A stretch of DNA of 64,000 nt from Streptomyces sp. CB02980 (GTDB taxonomy: Bacteria; Actinomycetota; Actinomycetes; Streptomycetales; Streptomycetaceae), in contig NZ_JACSCH020000022.1 in the NCBI RefSeq assembly GCF_014451325.2, positions 62,001 to 126,000 of the forward strand. The letters run 5' to 3'. Below are positions 1 through 9,952 of the stretch, in pieces. The notes beneath the pieces were generated by a model. It saw only the letters and a program-made list of their open reading frames with translations, made no database searches and was not told the origin of the DNA. The translations under genes were made by a program, and so were the position numbers. Numbering within the stretch: position 1 is the first letter of the stretch; the number at the start of each line of letters is the position of its first letter.

Positions 1-48
1 ACCGGCCGCCCGTCGGCACCGCCGCGGTCCCAACGCCCCCTCCCCGGC

Positions 49-82
49 GATTCCCTCCCGAGGGAATCCTCCTGAGGGAATC
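49..82. repeat. Short inverted repeat with extra copy
   Basis: GATTCCCT (49-56) is followed after four bases by its exact complement AGGGAATC (61-68), and AGGGAATC occurs again at about 75-82. This makes a small hairpin plus a direct repeat. It could be an operator or part of a terminator for a gene left of the window. Function is unknown. Confidence 0.35.
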
Positions 83-152
83 CCCCAGACTCCGCCCGGC
101 GGCGCGAACGTCCTGTCGCGCCAGCCTCGTGCCGTCGGGCGGTCACAAGCGG

Positions 153-193
153 AGAGCGCGGAACCAGGTTTACGGTCCCTGGTTCCGCGCTCT
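153..193. terminator. Strong perfect hairpin, probable terminator
   Basis: AGAGCGCGGAACCAGG (153-168) pairs perfectly with CCTGGTTCCGCGCTCT (178-193) across a 9-base loop, giving a 16-bp uninterrupted stem followed by a pyrimidine-rich TCTTCTCT. It probably ends transcription entering from the left, ahead of the HNH nuclease gene. Confidence 0.75.
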
Positions 194-312
194 TCTCTGT
201 GCGTACGACTCCGCCAGCGCATCGTTTCTGCGGTGAAGATCCGCACCCGCTCGGAGGAGCGCACCGCGATTCGGGGCCCCCGCACCCGCTCGTCGGCGCT
301 ATCCACTCGTAC

Positions 313-978
313 ATGATCAAGAACCTGTTGCGCGGGCTCACCCCGCTCGCCCTCATCCTGTCCCCGCTCGCCGTCACCTCCCCCGCCCTCTCCGCGAACG
401 TCGTGATGCTGCCCGACGCACTCGCCGAGCTCACCGAGGCGTCGGAGGACCCGGACGGCTTCACGGCGAGCGCGTTCCCCCACTGGAACGCCGGTCTCGA
501 CGCGACGGACGGCTGCGACACCCGCTCCGAGGTCCTGCTCGCCGAGGCCGTCGACGCGCCCACCACCGGTACCGGCTGCGCGCTGACCGGGGGCCGCTGG
601 ACCTCGTACTACGACGGCCAGAGCGTCTCCGACCCGGCAACGCTCCACGTCGACCACCTCGTCCCGCTCGGCGAGGCCTGGGAGTCGGGGGCGTCCGGCT
701 GGACCGCGTCCCGGCGCGAGCGGTTCGCGAACGACCAGGGCGCGACCGCGACCCTCGTCGCCGTCACCGCCCGCAGCCGACAGGACAAGGCGGGACGGGA
801 CCCGGCCGACTGGGTGCCCTCGGACGCCGCCCAGTACTGCCGCTACGTGGGCGAGTGGGTGTCCACCAAACTGCGCTGGGGCCTGTCGGCCGACAAGGAC
901 GAGGCGGAGGCGCTCAAGCTGTTCGCCGACGGTCCGTGCGAGGAGACGGTCGTGATCCGCTCGGCGACACCGAAGTAG
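313..978 (+). CDS. Secreted HNH-family nuclease (GmrSD-C/DUF1524-like)
   Basis: The product is 221 residues if it starts at the ATG at 313. This start is preferred over upstream in-frame starts because it begins a clean signal peptide: MIKNLLRG, a hydrophobic core, then SPALSA as a likely cleavage site. The mature part carries HVDHLVPLGEAW, the His-Asp-His core of a beta-beta-alpha-metal nuclease, then a conserved downstream Asn/Lys region (FANDQG, RQDKAGRDPADWVP) and paired cysteines suited to an extracellular fold. Small secreted HNH proteins of this type are common in Streptomyces and are presumed to degrade DNA outside the cell. The last 65 bases overlap tail-to-tail with the MFS gene on the other strand. 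Confidence 0.85.
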   Translation: MIKNLLRGLTPLALILSPLAVTSPALSANVVMLPDALAELTEASEDPDGFTASAFPHWNAGLDATDGCDTRSEVLLAEAVDAPTTGTGCALTGGRWTSYYDGQSVSDPATLHVDHLVPLGEAWESGASGWTASRRERFANDQGATATLVAVTARSRQDKAGRDPADWVPSDAAQYCRYVGEWVSTKLRWGLSADKDEAEALKLFADGPCEETVVIRSATPK

Positions 979-2140
979 GCCCCTGCGCCCTCCCCTCGGC
1001 CCGTGCCAGCGAGTACGTCACGGTGAGCGAGGCGAGGGCGAGGAGCACCATCCCCGTGCGCGGTGACGTGTACTGGGCGAGGGTGCCGGCGAGCGCCGCG
1101 CTCACCCCCTGGAGCGCGAGCATCCCCGAGGTGTGAAGGCCGAGGGCGTGACCGCTCAGTTCCTCCGGCACCAGGGCCATCAGCCGCTCCTGGTGCAGAA
1201 GGCTCGCCGCGTACCCGCTCGCCGAGACCGTCACCGCGAGGACGGCGAGCGGCAGGGCCGGGTCGAGGACGAACACCAGGAACGGGACCGCGAGCAGCGC
1301 CTGCAGCGGGAACCGGATCCGCCCCCGCAGCCGTGCCGGCAGGAAGCGCCCGACGGCGGTGTCCCCGGCCAGCATCCCGAGCGCGGCGCAGGCGAAGAGG
1401 AGCCCGGCGCGCTCGGGGTCGTACGGCACGAAGAGCGACTCGCAGCCCACGATCAGCCCGTTGGGGATCCAGAGGGCCAGATAGGCGCGGCGGCGCGCGG
1501 GCGAGGACAGCAGCCGCCGGTTGGTGCGCCAGGTCTCGCCGACCGAGGCCCGGCCGGCGGCGCGGGGCGGGCGCGCCCCGAGGCCGAGGCGGGCGAGGAG
1601 CGCGGCGGCGAGGTAGAGGCCGGCGCCGACGAGGACCGTGCCCCGCGGCGAGAACAGGGCGATCAGGAGGCCGCCGGTCGCGAAGCCGCCGATCTGGCAG
1701 ACGCCGACGGCCATGTTCGTCACCGAGCGGCCGAGGAGGAAGTCCTCGCGGGCGAGGATCTCGTTCAGGAGGCCGTGTCGCACGCCGCCGCCGAGCGAGG
1801 CGGCGAGCCCCTCGGCGAGCAGGATGACGAAGACCGCCCAGGTCGGCAGCCCGGGAACCGCGAGGACGGCGGTGCCCAGGGCGAAGAAGAGCGCGATCCC
1901 GGAGATCGCGGCGCGCGGCGGCAGCCGGTCGGCGGCCGAGAGCAGGGTGGTCGCGCCGATCAGCTGGGCGAGCGAGGGTCCGAAGAGGGCGAGCGCGGAG
2001 AGGAGCGGGGAGCCGGTCGCGCGGAACACGAGCGTGGCGAGCCCGAGCCCGACGAGCGTCTGCGCGGCGGTGTGGACGGCGCCCGTGAGGAAGAGCGGGG
2101 TGAACTCGGGGGTACGGAAGAGGTCGCGGTAGCGGGGCAT
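914..2140 (-). CDS. MFS transporter
   Basis: A 408-residue membrane protein starting at MPRYRDLFRTPEF (ATG at 2140). It has the layout of a 12-segment major facilitator: a short cytosolic start, hydrophobic helices throughout, a central cytoplasmic loop rich in Arg (GARPPRAAGRASVGETWR), and a hydrophilic tail (SPSGSRPSPRTDRRR). The substrate cannot be read from the sequence; drug or metabolite efflux is the usual role for transporters paired with an ArsR-type gene. It is transcribed divergently from the ArsR-like regulator at 2211 across a 70-bp gap holding a 7-bp-arm palindrome. The C-terminal coding end overlaps the HNH nuclease gene on the opposite strand. Confidence 0.85.
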   Translation of the reverse strand: MPRYRDLFRTPEFTPLFLTGAVHTAAQTLVGLGLATLVFRATGSPLLSALALFGPSLAQLIGATTLLSAADRLPPRAAISGIALFFALGTAVLAVPGLPTWAVFVILLAEGLAASLGGGVRHGLLNEILAREDFLLGRSVTNMAVGVCQIGGFATGGLLIALFSPRGTVLVGAGLYLAAALLARLGLGARPPRAAGRASVGETWRTNRRLLSSPARRRAYLALWIPNGLIVGCESLFVPYDPERAGLLFACAALGMLAGDTAVGRFLPARLRGRIRFPLQALLAVPFLVFVLDPALPLAVLAVTVSASGYAASLLHQERLMALVPEELSGHALGLHTSGMLALQGVSAALAGTLAQYTSPRTGMVLLALASLTVTYSLARAEGRAQGPTSVSPSGSRPSPRTDRRRTA

Positions 2141-2177
2141 GCGGGGAGTCTCGGACGCGGGCGACGGCCTCGGTAGT

Positions 2178-2197
2178 GTTTCGCGCAGTGGCGAAAC
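2178..2197. promoter_or_regulatory. Palindromic operator between MFS gene and ArsR-like regulator
   Basis: GTTTCGC (2178-2184) and GCGAAAC (2191-2197) form a perfect 7-bp inverted repeat around a 6-base centre. It overlaps TAGTGT (2174-2179), a plausible -10 box for the rightward gene. The position between two divergent starts fits autorepression by the wHTH regulator with control of the transporter. Confidence 0.55.
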
Positions 2198-2210
2198 GAC
2201 GGGGCGCGGC

Positions 2211-3239
2211 ATGGGCTGGTGGCAGATCGGCACGGACTCCCTCGCCGGGAGCAGATTCGTCGTCTCCCCGCTCGCCGAGGCGATCGCGGCCCTCAAGACC
2301 CTGCACGCGGCGGCCGACGGGCACGGGTCCGGTGCCCATCCGGGCGAGCGCGCCTGGCTGGCCGCCCAGCTGTCCGCGTACCGGTTGCGCCTCGCCGCCG
2401 AGCCGCTCGACGCGCTGCTCGTACGGGCGGCCATCGGCCCCACCTGGAACGCCGACTTCCTGACGCCGACGCCGACGGGCGATCGCGAGCGGTCCTTCGA
2501 GGAGGAGGTCGCGGCGGTCCGTGAGGCCGAACCCGCCGACGCGATAAACCAGTTGGAGGTCGCGGTCGGCGGACCCGTACCGGAGCCGCTGCGGTCGGCG
2601 ACGGACCTGCCGCGGCGCATGGCGGAGGTCCTGGACTGGGTGTGGCGGGAGACGGTGCTGCCCGACTGGCCGCGCCGCCGCCGGATCCTGGAGGCCGATG
2701 TGGTGGCCCGGACGGCCCGGTTGGCCCGGGACGGCTGGGCGGCGGCGCTCGACGAGCTGTCCCCGGGGAGGATGCGCTGGCTGGGCGACGGGCGGCTCCA
2801 GGTCAACCCCCGGGCGTATCCGCCGCGTTCGGTCGACGGCGGCCGGCTGCTGTTCGTCCCGGTGACCCCCGCCACGGGCTGGGTCTCCTGGGAGGGCACG
2901 GAACGGTTCGCGGTGGTCTACCCGTGCGCGGGCGTCCTGGCGGACCAGTCGGGCCCCGTCGCGCCCCGGGCGCTCGGGGCGTTGCTCGGCACGGCGCGCG
3001 CGGGGGTTCTCGTACGACTCGAATCCCCCACGTCCACCAGCCAGTTGGTGGCGCTCACCGGGCAGGGACTCGGCTCGGTGGGGCGGCATCTGAAGGTGCT
3101 GCTCGACGCCGGGCTCGTACGGCGGGGACGGGCGGGCCGGTCGGTGCTGTACGAGTGGACGGAGGCGGGCGCGGTGCTGGTGGCGGCACAGGGAGACCCC
3201 CGCCCCGGTGCTCCTCGGGGCGGGGGTCGGTCCCTCTGA
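2211..3239 (+). CDS. ArsR-family winged-helix regulator (DUF5937 N-terminus)
   Basis: The protein is 342 residues from ATG 2211 (MGWWQIGTDSLAG). The N-terminal region with FVVSPLAEAIAALKTLH resembles the DUF5937-type domain of large actinobacterial ArsR proteins. The C-terminal part holds the winged helix: STSQLVALTGQGLGSVGRHLKVLLDAGLVRRGRAGRSVLYEWTEAG. It likely represses the divergent MFS gene and itself through the palindrome at 2178-2197. The last codons (GDPRPGAPRGGGRSL) are encoded by a perfect 13-bp hairpin at 3195-3228, so the C-terminal tail is written by the terminator. Upstream starts at 2139 are rejected because they would overlap the MFS start and the operator. Confidence 0.85.
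   Translation: MGWWQIGTDSLAGSRFVVSPLAEAIAALKTLHAAADGHGSGAHPGERAWLAAQLSAYRLRLAAEPLDALLVRAAIGPTWNADFLTPTPTGDRERSFEEEVAAVREAEPADAINQLEVAVGGPVPEPLRSATDLPRRMAEVLDWVWRETVLPDWPRRRRILEADVVARTARLARDGWAAALDELSPGRMRWLGDGRLQVNPRAYPPRSVDGGRLLFVPVTPATGWVSWEGTERFAVVYPCAGVLADQSGPVAPRALGALLGTARAGVLVRLESPTSTSQLVALTGQGLGSVGRHLKVLLDAGLVRRGRAGRSVLYEWTEAGAVLVAAQGDPRPGAPRGGGRSL
3195..3228. terminator. Bidirectional terminator embedded in a coding end
   Basis: GACCCCCGCCCCG (3195-3207) pairs perfectly with CGGGGCGGGGGTC (3216-3228) around an 8-base loop. It lies inside the last codons of the ArsR-like gene and 24 bases past the stop of the convergent gcl, so it can serve both. Confidence 0.75.
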
Positions 3240-3251
3240 CGAGGGGGACGA

Positions 3252-5039
<1,788 letters not shown>

Positions 5040-5107
5040 GGGAGTGCTCCTGCTTCGGCCGGGCGGATCCAAGCCCACCGGTCGGCTAGGGAGCCCGGAG
5101 CGACTTG

Positions 5108-5144
5108 TTTCCGTAATGCGGAAATACTGTTCTGCTATACGGAA
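5108..5144. promoter_or_regulatory. Tandem palindromes upstream of gcl (IclR/AllR-like operator)
   Basis: TTTCCGTAATGCGGAAA (5108-5124) is a palindrome with 6-bp arms. TTCTGCTATACGGAA (5130-5144) is a second copy with one arm mismatch. Centres (5116 and 5137) are 21 bp apart, two helical turns, so two dimers could bind the same face. IclR-family regulators of allantoin metabolism in Streptomyces recognise TTCCG-type arms; the assignment to that family is inference. Confidence 0.5.
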
Positions 5145-5245
5145 GCAATGTAGGTCGGGGTCCGGAGAACCGTCAAGAGAAGTCCGACCGGCGGGATCAC
5201 GGAAGTGGCCGAACACCTCCCCCCGAGGCGTCCGATGGGTGGACG

Positions 5246-6616
5246 ATGGGACGGAACGACAGGGGGTTGGTTGTGGGCGAGTCGGTACCGGTGCGCTGCC
5301 CGGAATGCCTGCGCACGCAGGCGTACGCGGCGCCCGTCTTCCCCTGCGCGTGCGGAAGCCCGGTGGCGCCGCCCGTGACGGCGGGCGCGACGGCGGAACC
5401 CATCACGCACCGGAACTGGACGGACGAGTGGGTCACCGTCCGCTGCGGAGCCTGCGGCCGCGAGGACGACTGGCCGCACCCGGAGACGGGCTGCACGTGC
5501 GGGGCGGTCCTGCGGGTACCGGTGCGGGCGGTGGAATCGGGGACCCCGACGGCCGGCGGGCCCGCGGAGGGCTCCGGAGGAGCCGCCGGGTCGTGGCCGG
5601 AAGCGGGTGCCGACCGGTCGGGCTCGGGCTCGGGTACGCGTCCGGGTACGGGCAGGGGCACGGGCACGGGCAGGGGCACGGGTACGGGCACGGGTACGGG
5701 TACGGGCACGGGTACGGGTACGGGCGCTGCCGGGCCGGGAGCGATCGGCGGTGGCCGGGCTCCGTCCTCGCCGCCCTCTCCTCAGGCCGGCCTGTCCGGC
5801 CCGTTCGATCCGTCCGCCACGTCCAGCCCGATCGATCCCATCGATCCCATCGATCCGATCGGTCCGTCCAGCCCGTCCGGCTCCTCCGGTCTGACTGGTC
5901 CGATCGGTCCGATCGCCGCGGGCGGGCCCCACCCGCCCCGGGCGGACGCCTCCCCCGGTACGGAGCACCCCCAGCCCGTCGAACCCGGCTCGGCCTGGTT
6001 CGGCACGGGCCCCGGCCCCCTTGGTACGGGTCCCGGTCCCGCGGGTACGAGCCCGGGCACCTCCGGAGCCGCGCCCGGGCCCGGTCCGGCCCCCGGCGCC
6101 CCCGGCGCCCCGCCCGGGCCCGCCGCCCACCGTCACCCCGCGAACCCGCCCCGTCCGGGCGGGCCCCGCACCTTCGCCGAGCGCTATCCCTCCCACATAC
6201 CCCTGCCGCCCACCGCCCCGCGTCCGGCCCCGGTGCGCGGGGACTTCCGGCCGCTGACGATCCGGACCGCTCGGGACGCGGTCGCCGCGGCCGCCGGGTA
6301 CCTGCGCTGGCTGGGGTTCCGGGACGTGGTCCAGCCCGAGGAGCGTCCCGCGTCCGGGGTGGACCTGCGGGCGCTGGGGCTCGTCGCGCAGGTCGACCCG
6401 AGCACCCGGCCCACCGGGCTCCGGGCCGTCGAGTGCCTCTGGCTGAACGGGCTGAGCGCCTCCTCCGTGAGCGTGTTCTTCTCGCTCGCCGGCTACACCC
6501 CTGAGGCCCGTTCGCGGGCCGCCGAGGTCGGCCTTCCGCTCTTCGTGCTCGACCTGACCGGCACCCCGCAGCCGGTGAACAGCGCCGCCGACGACCTGGC
6601 CTCGGGCGCCGTCTGA
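5246..6616 (+). CDS. Double zinc-ribbon, low-complexity protein with C-terminal nuclease-like domain
   Basis: Up to 456 residues; a GTG at 5273 with AGGGGG six bases upstream is an alternative start and may be the real one. The N-terminus has two cysteine clusters, CPEC...CACG and CGACG...CTCG, which look like tandem zinc ribbons. A long disordered middle follows, built from Gly-Thr dipeptides, DPI repeats and Pro/Gly/Ala. The last about 120 residues (PLTIRTARDAVAAAAGYLRWLGF...VECLWLNG...GLPLFVLDLTGTPQPVNSAADDLA) form a compact domain that looks like a degenerate restriction-endonuclease-like fold. No specific family was recognised with certainty and the function is unknown. Confidence 0.7.
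   Translation: MGRNDRGLVVGESVPVRCPECLRTQAYAAPVFPCACGSPVAPPVTAGATAEPITHRNWTDEWVTVRCGACGREDDWPHPETGCTCGAVLRVPVRAVESGTPTAGGPAEGSGGAAGSWPEAGADRSGSGSGTRPGTGRGTGTGRGTGTGTGTGTGTGTGTGAAGPGAIGGGRAPSSPPSPQAGLSGPFDPSATSSPIDPIDPIDPIGPSSPSGSSGLTGPIGPIAAGGPHPPRADASPGTEHPQPVEPGSAWFGTGPGPLGTGPGPAGTSPGTSGAAPGPGPAPGAPGAPPGPAAHRHPANPPRPGGPRTFAERYPSHIPLPPTAPRPAPVRGDFRPLTIRTARDAVAAAAGYLRWLGFRDVVQPEERPASGVDLRALGLVAQVDPSTRPTGLRAVECLWLNGLSASSVSVFFSLAGYTPEARSRAAEVGLPLFVLDLTGTPQPVNSAADDLASGAV
5635..5735. repeat. GT-coding hexamer repeat tract
   Basis: A run of GGGTAC/GGGCAC hexamers encodes (Gly-Thr)n with scattered Arg in the disordered linker of the zinc-ribbon protein. A second tract at about 5828-5862 repeats ATCGATCC and encodes Ile-Asp-Pro. 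These tracts are prone to slippage and length change. Confidence 0.75.
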
Positions 6617-6751
6617 GCGTGCCGCCCAGGGCCCGCCCCTGTGCGCCGGCCCCGAAGGCGTGGCGCCCACAACACCTCGGCATCCGAAACCGGCCATTCA
6701 CGCGTGACGATCACGCTCCCCCGGGCACAACACCCTCGGGGGGTGGGCGTC

Positions 6752-7555
6752 ATGCCGACGGGGATGTGGTGGTTCATAGGAGCGGCCTGCGGTCAACTAC
6801 TGCTCGCCGTCGCCTTGTTGCGAACCCGCAGCAAGGAAAGCGAAGGGCCGCGTCCGGACGACGTGCCGCCGCCGCAGGCCCTGGCGCTGCTGCGCGGCGG
6901 GCGGCGGGCGGCCGTCACCGTGGCGCTGGTGGCGCTGCACCAGCGCGGGGCGGTCGCGGCGGGCCGCAAACATACGATTCGGGCCAACGGCGGCCCCGGC
7001 CGCACCCGGGACCCCGTCCAGCTGGGGGTGCACGGGGCGCTCCACCGGGCGTTCGCGTTGCGCGATCTGGCGCTGCGCCCCGAGGCACGCCGGGCGGTGG
7101 ACGCGCTGCGCCGCGAGCTGCGCGGGGCCGGGCTGCTGCAGCCGCCGGCGCGGATGTGGGCGGCCAGGGTGCTGCTCGGCTGCGTACCGCTGACGGTGGC
7201 GGCGGGGGCGTACGCGACGGGGGCGACCGGTACCGGTCTGGCCGGGGCGCTGGCGGCCGGGGCCCTGCCCGTCCTGCTCGCGGCCGTGGTGCTGCTACGG
7301 CTGCCGCCGGCGACCCGGGCGGCGCGACGGCTCCTCACCGGGCTGCGGGAGCGGTACCCGCTGCCGGCGCATCGGCGTGAGGTGACGGACGGGTGGCTCG
7401 TCCAGCTGTACGTGGCCCTGTACGGCGATCCGGCGCTCGCGCTGTTCCTGCCCCATTTCTCGCGGGACGGCGGGCTGCTCGACCGGCCCGGTGAGGTGGA
7501 CCGGAACCGGCCGCCGCAGGATCGTGGTCCGGTTCCGGGAGACGGCGCGGGGTGA
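6752..7555 (+). CDS. TIGR04222-type membrane protein
   Basis: A 267-residue protein from ATG 6752 (MPTGMWWFIGAACGQ), chosen because it starts directly at the first membrane helix and follows a G-rich ribosome site. Arrangement: helix 1, a cytosolic stretch PPPQALALLRGGRRAAVTVALVALHQRGAVAA typical of the actinobacterial TIGR04222 family, then two hydrophobic segments (VLLGCVPLTVAAGAYATG and ALAAGALPVLLAAVVLL) and a cytosolic tail. Family function is unknown. Upstream in-frame starts in 6641-6751 would add a charged extension not expected of the family. Confidence 0.7.
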   Translation: MPTGMWWFIGAACGQLLLAVALLRTRSKESEGPRPDDVPPPQALALLRGGRRAAVTVALVALHQRGAVAAGRKHTIRANGGPGRTRDPVQLGVHGALHRAFALRDLALRPEARRAVDALRRELRGAGLLQPPARMWAARVLLGCVPLTVAAGAYATGATGTGLAGALAAGALPVLLAAVVLLRLPPATRAARRLLTGLRERYPLPAHRREVTDGWLVQLYVALYGDPALALFLPHFSRDGGLLDRPGEVDRNRPPQDRGPVPGDGAG

Positions 7556-7563
7556 GGCCGCGC

Positions 7564-7569
7564 CATACT
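7564..7569 (+). promoter_or_regulatory. -10 box giving a probable leaderless GNAT transcript
   Basis: CATACT lies five bases before the ATG at 7575, the distance expected when transcription starts on the A of the start codon. No Shine-Dalgarno sequence precedes this ATG. Confidence 0.35.
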
Positions 7570-7574
7570 GTCGT

Positions 7575-8111
7575 ATGCGCATCAGAGCGGCCGCTCCGGC
7601 CGAACTCCCGCTGCTCCAGGACATCGAACGGGCGGCGGGCGAGCCGTTCCGTACTCTCGGCATGGCGGCGATCGCCGACGACGACCCGCTGCCCCTGGAC
7701 GTCCTGGAGTCCTATCGCCGTGCGGGCCGGGCGTGGGTGGCGGTGGCCGCCGCCGACCGCCCGGTCGCGTATCTGCTGACCGACACGGTCGACGGCTCCG
7801 CCCACATCGAGCAGGTGTCGGTGCATCCGGACGCCGCCCGCCGGGGGGTCGGCCGGGCCCTGATCGAGCATCTGGCGGCGGCCGCCGGGGAGCAGGGTCT
7901 GGCGGCGCTGACCCTGACGACGTTCACCGAAGTGCCGTGGAACGCGCCGTACTACGCGCGGCTCGGCTTCCGTCCGCTCACCGACTCCGACCCGGCGCTC
8001 ACGGAGGGCCTGCGGGCGATCAGCCGTGCGGAGGCCGACCACGGTCTGTCGGTCTGGCCGCGCGTCTGCATGCGCCGGGAGGTGGAGGGCGCCGCCCGGC
8101 TGCAGAGTTGA
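7575..8111 (+). CDS. GNAT-family N-acetyltransferase
   Basis: A 178-residue single-domain acetyltransferase. Motif A with the acetyl-CoA-binding R/Q-x-x-G-x-G/A is seen as VSVHPDAARRGVGRALIEHLAAAA (about residues 76-99). Motif B follows as WNAPYYARLGFRPL with the usual Tyr. The substrate is unknown. The start at 7575 (MRIRAAAPAELPLLQDIE) is the standard GNAT beginning. It may be leaderless, and it follows the TIGR04222 gene by 19 bases. Confidence 0.85.
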   Translation: MRIRAAAPAELPLLQDIERAAGEPFRTLGMAAIADDDPLPLDVLESYRRAGRAWVAVAAADRPVAYLLTDTVDGSAHIEQVSVHPDAARRGVGRALIEHLAAAAGEQGLAALTLTTFTEVPWNAPYYARLGFRPLTDSDPALTEGLRAISRAEADHGLSVWPRVCMRREVEGAARLQS

Positions 8112-8170
8112 CCTTCGCACCGGTGTCGACCGTCAGCGTCGACTGCCGCCGCACGCCGGATCCGATCGTG

Positions 8171-9952
8171 TCAGCCCTTGACGCGGACGCGGTTGAGGGG
8201 TGCCGGGGAGATCGTCCTGTGGGTCTTCAGGTAGTCCACGAAGCTCTCGTGGTCGGGGCTGTTGCGGACGGGCGCGGTGTAGCCGGCGAAGGCGCCGTAC
8301 CCGTCGGCTCCGACGACCGTGTAGGCGAGGGCGGCGACCCGGTAGGTACGGGCGGGGTCGAGCGGCCGGCCGTTGATCCTCACGTCCCGGGGGGAGACGC
8401 GGTCGCCGACGGGCCGGGCCGGGTCGTAGCTGTACGAGACGTTGCGGGACACGGCGAGCGGCGCGGACCTCACCGACCCGTCGGTCTGCTTCTGCCACTG
8501 TTGTTCGAGGATCGCGTCGAGCTGACGGCCCTTCACGCCGACGGTGAGGACGGGGTTGCCGTAGCCGTAGGCGTTCCAGGACTCGCCGAACAGGATGCGC
8601 CCGTCCGCGTCGGCGGGGTTGCTCCCCTTCTTGAACGGCAGGTCACCCCGGACGGCGTTGCTGCCCTTGGCGGGCCGCGCGGAGATCAGCGCCAGATCGG
8701 CCCGCCCCTGGCTGGTGCGGTTGGCGTTCCAGAGCTGCGCGTCGGCGTACAGGTCGGCCGCCGTGCTCTCGCCCGCCGCGTTCGGTGTACGGGTGAAGGA
8801 GCCGGTCTGCCGGGCGAGCGGCTCGGCGAACCGCCGGGCTCCGCGCGCGACCCAGTAGTCGACGATCTTCTGGACGTCGCGGTCCGGTGCCACGTCGCGC
8901 GTCACGGCGTGGTTGACGGACCGGGTGCGGTCCCTGAGGACCTCACCGGTCGCCGGATCGAGGGACAGGTTGATCTCGTTGATCACACCGCCGTGGTGGC
9001 CCGCCTCCACGATCGGGCGCGGTTCGCCGGCCGGGTCGGGCACCATGCAGTTGAAGCGCCAGTGCCAGTCTCCCGTGACGATCGCGTCGATCTCGGCGGG
9101 GACCTTCCTCGCCAGTTCGAAGACCGGGCCGAAGACGGCGTCGCACGCGTCGTAGCCCGCGGTGATGTCGGTCGGCGACCCGCCCTCGTGCACGTTGAGG
9201 ACGATGGCCTCGACGCCGCGACGCTTGAGCTCCTTGGTGTAGCGCTCGATGGTCCGTGCCTGGTCGAGGGCGCGCAGCTGCGGCTGGAAGGACGTCGAGT
9301 TGGTGACGGAGCCCTCCACCGTGGTGCTGATGAAGCCGACGGGTACGCGCTTCCCGCCGGCGGTGCGGAACCACTCGACGCGGTAGGGGTCCACCACCGG
9401 GCGACCGGTCCGCGCGTCGATGATGTTGCCCGATTGGAAGGTGAAGTCGGCGCCGTGGAAGCGCCGTCCGGTGGAGTCCGTGAAGCAGCTGTCCACGTCC
9501 ACGGTGCCGAAGCACCGCCCCTCCTCCATGTGCTGGACCAGGAACTCGGGTGAGACGTCCAGCTCGTGGTTGCCCAGGGCCGAGAAGCGCACGCCGAGCT
9601 TGTTGAGCACCTCGACCGTCGGCTCGTCCTGGAAGGCGTCCACTTCGAAGGGCCAGCCGGCGAAGCTGTCTCCTGTGGCGAAGGTGACGGAGCGGGGGTG
9701 GTCGCCCCGTAACCGCTTGAGGTGGGTGGCGAGATAGGCGGCGCCGCCGACGGTGACCGAGGTGCCGCGCCCGGTGGGGATGGAGCCGCCCTGCCCGGCG
9801 GTGGGCGGCTGCAGGTAACCGTGGAAGTCGGTGATGCTGAGGAGTTGGATGTCGACAGTGTCGTCTGCGGCTGCCGGTGAGACGGACAGTGCGCCACCGA
9901 GGAGGGCGGTGCCCGCGGCGATGACGCCGATCCGGCGAAGGAAGTGTCTCAA
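8171..9952 (-). CDS. Secreted 5'-nucleotidase / metallophosphatase (UshA-like)
   Basis: A 593-residue protein with a Sec signal peptide (MRHFLRRIGVIAAGTALLGGALSVSPAAA). The calcineurin-like phosphoesterase domain shows the metal-binding series SITDFHGYLQ, TGDSFAGWP, GNHELDVS, TGDWHWRFN and EAGHHGG, although the usual GDxxxG is slightly varied. The C-terminal 5'-nucleotidase domain (GESTAADLYADAQLW, NAYGYGNPVLTVGVKGRQLDAILEQQW) includes the FGESWN-type substrate loop. It dephosphorylates extracellular nucleotides and supplies nucleoside and phosphate, fitting the purine-salvage genes elsewhere in the window. The start is TTG at 9952, fixed by AAGGAG eight bases upstream. No other in-frame start gives this signal peptide. 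Confidence 0.93.
   Translation of the reverse strand: MRHFLRRIGVIAAGTALLGGALSVSPAAADDTVDIQLLSITDFHGYLQPPTAGQGGSIPTGRGTSVTVGGAAYLATHLKRLRGDHPRSVTFATGDSFAGWPFEVDAFQDEPTVEVLNKLGVRFSALGNHELDVSPEFLVQHMEEGRCFGTVDVDSCFTDSTGRRFHGADFTFQSGNIIDARTGRPVVDPYRVEWFRTAGGKRVPVGFISTTVEGSVTNSTSFQPQLRALDQARTIERYTKELKRRGVEAIVLNVHEGGSPTDITAGYDACDAVFGPVFELARKVPAEIDAIVTGDWHWRFNCMVPDPAGEPRPIVEAGHHGGVINEINLSLDPATGEVLRDRTRSVNHAVTRDVAPDRDVQKIVDYWVARGARRFAEPLARQTGSFTRTPNAAGESTAADLYADAQLWNANRTSQGRADLALISARPAKGSNAVRGDLPFKKGSNPADADGRILFGESWNAYGYGNPVLTVGVKGRQLDAILEQQWQKQTDGSVRSAPLAVSRNVSYSYDPARPVGDRVSPRDVRINGRPLDPARTYRVAALAYTVVGADGYGAFAGYTAPVRNSPDHESFVDYLKTHRTISPAPLNRVRVKG

Noticed and set aside
843..3089. Very long minus-strand ORF of 748 codons across the MFS and ArsR genes
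   Set aside because: It is an out-of-phase shadow: low-complexity Arg/Pro/Gly composition with no motif, while the MFS and ArsR frames have clear protein families.
5640..5735. Possible CRISPR-like array from regular short repeats
   Set aside because: The hexamers are contiguous with no spacers and lie inside a coding frame encoding Gly-Thr.
8112..8170. Terminator between the GNAT and 5'-nucleotidase genes
   Set aside because: Only short GTCGAC repeats are seen, which give a weak hairpin; not convincing enough to annotate.
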